Assembly (NCBI RefSeq): GCF_022965805.1
Contig: NC_133114.1
Location: forward strand, 7,398,261-7,462,260
Direction: 5' to 3'
Length of the DNA: 64,000 nucleotides
Source of the DNA: Primulina eburnea
Lineage: Eukaryota; Streptophyta; Magnoliopsida; Lamiales; Gesneriaceae
Shown: positions 63,301 to 64,000 of the stretch, in pieces
Position numbering within the stretch: the first letter of the stretch is position 1
Layout: every line of letters starts with the position of its first letter
Position numbers and translations under genes: made by a program
The notes under the pieces: model-generated
The model's input: the letters and a program-made list of their open reading frames with translations, nothing else
Told to the model about the DNA's origin: nothing
Databases searched by the model: none

Positions 63301-64000
63301 CCTTATCGACTATAGGTGTTTCAAATCTGATAGAAGACTGTTGTTTGTCTAGATTAGCTTTTGAGACGGATTGTCAGCCTCTAAGATTATATGCAATTCG
63401 AGCTGAACCAGAATTGATATTGAGAATCAAAGAGGCGCAGAAAATTGATCAGAACGTACAGAATTCGATTGCGATGGTTAGATCTGGACATCGATCGGAA
63501 TATCAGGTTCGAAATGGTGTTTTGTATGTGAATAATCGGATTGTTGTGCCAAATGTTTCAGATTTGAGACAGAGAATATTGACAGAAGCGCACAACAGTC
63601 GTTTTAGCATTCATCCTGGTGGCAGGAAAATGTACAATGATTTAAAGACACAGTATTGGTGGACACAAATGAAATCGGATGTGACTGAATTTGTAGCCAA
63701 GTGTCTGAATTGCCAACAGGTGAAAGCTGAGAGGAAGAAACCAGGAGGATTGTTACAGAGTTTGTCCATTCCTGAAAGGAAATGGTATCACATTTCCATG
63801 GATTTTGTGACACAGTTACCGAGATCCTCCCGAGGTTGTGATGCGATTTGGGTCGTGATTGATCGACTGACCAAATCCGCATGTTTTATTCCATACAAGA
63901 TGACCTACCGATATGATCAGATGGCTGATGTTTATGTCCGAGAAGTGATTAGATTGCACGGAGTGCCGAAGTCGATTGTTTCAGATCGTGATCCTCGGTT
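60345..64000 (+). pseudogene. gag-pol polyprotein of the Tekay/Del-like chromovirus, one nonsense codon, runs off the window
   Basis: A single frame from the ATG at 60345 is open to 64000 except for TAG at 60645-60647, where the related element at 1703-3970 has Trp. Domains: Gag, about residues 1-300, with two zinc knuckles. The first has irregular CX2CX3HX4C spacing, and the second has Asn (codon 61221) in place of His. The protease DTGAS has its Asp at residue 388. Reverse transcriptase runs from about residue 555, with FIDD at 722-725. RNase H has CDAS with Asp at about residue 871. Integrase has an HHCC zinc finger near residues 1085-1125, the first catalytic Asp at 1153 and the second at 1214 (SDRD intact). 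The catalytic Glu and any chromodomain lie beyond the window. One early stop in an otherwise intact frame indicates a young element, inactive unless the stop is bypassed. Confidence 0.9.

Overview
The window is repeat-dense nuclear DNA from a flowering plant, probably a eudicot. The evidence is several Ty3/gypsy chromovirus retrotransposons with plant-type gag-pol, primer sites matching the 3' end of initiator tRNA-Met, LTRs of about 1.95 kb, AT-rich spacers and a long satellite array. I see no ordinary host gene, rRNA, tRNA or CRISPR. The gag style recalls Lamiales elements, but that is a weak recollection.

Layout. (1) 1-1711: minus-strand LTR-like sequence of an unclassified retroelement, with an inverted, 5'-truncated partner at 6217-7451. 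(2) 1712-6216, minus strand: a 3'-truncated chromovirus with LTR, primer site, gag, protease and half of the reverse transcriptase. (3) 7452-26975: about 54 tandem copies of a ~364-bp unit that is the catalytic core of a Ty3/gypsy integrase (CRM-like by motif, tentative), coding sense on the minus strand. (4) 26976-37707: a 574-bp flank, then LTR - internal - LTR - partial internal of a second, Tekay/Del-like chromovirus, full of one-base insertions and deletions. (5) 37708-37732: a 25-N gap. (6) 37733-57591: about 55 more copies of the integrase satellite. (7) 57592-64000: a clean copy of block 4's start, with the same array/flank junction, LTR, primer site and gag-pol open to the window edge except for one stop codon.

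The most notable object is the integrase-derived satellite. Its 364-bp period is 3n+1, so every unit changes frame and no long protein is made except where a unit has lost a base. All units I examined but one have lost the second catalytic Asp; a unit near 55.74 kb keeps it. The array has dimeric (728-bp) order at 7.8-19.1 kb, a more uniform middle, and trimeric (1,092-bp) order at 47.3-57 kb. Its source element is clearly different from the flanking chromoviruses.

Both array halves end on the same base of the same flank. The first flank copy differs from the second mainly by one-base indels and abuts an N gap. The simplest reading is one large array (7452 to 57591) whose middle is misassembled, with 26976-37707 a falsely duplicated, unpolished copy of the right flank. 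A real recent duplication is not excluded.

The LTRs carry clusters of GC-rich palindromes just upstream of the TATA box. The palindrome sequence differs between families while the position is kept, an unusual promoter architecture worth following up.
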